A stretch of DNA of 21,409 nt, from the IMG/VR virus record IMGVR_UViG_3300029309_000402, positions 1-21,409 of that record, one strand, 5' to 3'. Within the stretch, counting starts at the first letter, position 1. Each line of letters opens with the position of its first letter. Position numbers and translations under genes: made by a program. The notes beneath the pieces were generated by a model. It made no database searches and was not told where the DNA came from. It was given only the letters and a program-made list of their open reading frames with translations. Positions 21,127 through 21,409 of the stretch are shown here, piece by piece. The DNA is from a virus.

Positions 21127-21409
21127 AATTCATCTCCTTGTTTTGGTGAAATAAAATCTAAATTAGTACCATAACTAACTACACAATATATACTATGTTG
21201 AGGATGAAACTCTACAATAGTATATGTTTTAGTTTTTATGTTAGCATATATCTGCAAAGGTATCATGACAGGTTTTTCCTGTAATCCTTCTTTACTTCTA
21301 ACTTTAGCTAGTTGTACTGCATTAAATAATAACTTTTCATTTTTATCTTGTATTGTATACATCATCTCTTTTTCTTTTGCACACATGACTGGTTTGTCAT
21401 TCCAAGTTC
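21123..21409 (-). CDS. Conserved phage hypothetical protein, N-terminus may lie beyond the window
   Basis: An ATG occurs at 21386 (87 residues to the stop), but the frame stays open to the window edge and the extra residues (TWNDKPV before MCAKEKEMMY) look like part of the same protein, so the true start is probably outside. The protein is mixed alpha/beta: TIQDKNEKLLFNAVQLAKVR, then PVMIPLQIYANIKTKTYTIV, EFHPQHSIYCVVSYGTNLDF. I recall similar small proteins in cyanophages and other marine phages without an assigned function. It is the first gene visible in the - strand cluster and its stop overlaps the following ATG. Confidence 0.6.
   Translation of the reverse strand, partial: TWNDKPVMCAKEKEMMYTIQDKNEKLLFNAVQLAKVRSKEGLQEKPVMIPLQIYANIKTKTYTIVEFHPQHSIYCVVSYGTNLDFISPKQGDEL

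Overview
This window looks like the inside of an A+T-rich, tailed bacteriophage genome of the kind common in marine viromes. No host-type gene is present. Coding is almost continuous: no gap exceeds about 35 bases, start and stop codons often overlap, and some starts are GTG or TTG. The strongly A/T-biased codons and protein types (cobalamin-dependent ribonucleotide reductase, family A DNA polymerase, split primase and helicase, phage integrase) suggest a phage of a low-GC marine bacterium, for example Pelagibacterales or similar. That host guess is inference. The portal, capsid, terminase and any phage RNA polymerase are not in this window.

The left arm (1-8643, + strand) is the end of a virion-structure module. 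It holds the C-terminal part of a tail-fibre-type protein, a small conserved protein, a membrane-anchored coiled-coil protein, and then a series ending in three large proteins of 644, 455 and 1139 residues. By size, composition and position these three are candidates for internal virion (DNA-ejection) proteins of a podovirus. The 644-residue protein carries 27 unbroken 11-residue repeats.

The right arm (8636-21409, - strand) is a single tight replication and nucleotide-metabolism cluster read right to left. In order of transcription it encodes: small unknown proteins, two tiny membrane proteins, a DUF932-like protein, a small basic protein, a tyrosine integrase, a Toprim primase, a DnaB-type helicase, a PD-(D/E)XK endonuclease, a family A DNA polymerase, a probable single-strand-binding protein, a RecB/Cas4-like exonuclease, a small PD-(D/E)XK nuclease, an unknown protein, a DUF3310 protein, a 55-residue protein, a class II ribonucleotide reductase, and four small genes including a ribosome-modulation-factor-like protein and a membrane protein. 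Together they would copy the phage DNA, degrade host DNA and recycle its nucleotides, with the integrase offering a lysogenic option.

The two arms converge and their last genes overlap stop-to-stop by 8 bases. The most interesting items are the 27-unit 11-residue array, a hairpin that would hide the ribosome binding site of the terminal membrane protein, the RMF-like protein, a cysteine-rich zinc-finger-like insert in the DNA polymerase, and an integrase with Ser in place of a catalytic His inside the replication operon. I found no tRNA, rRNA, CRISPR array or insertion sequence.
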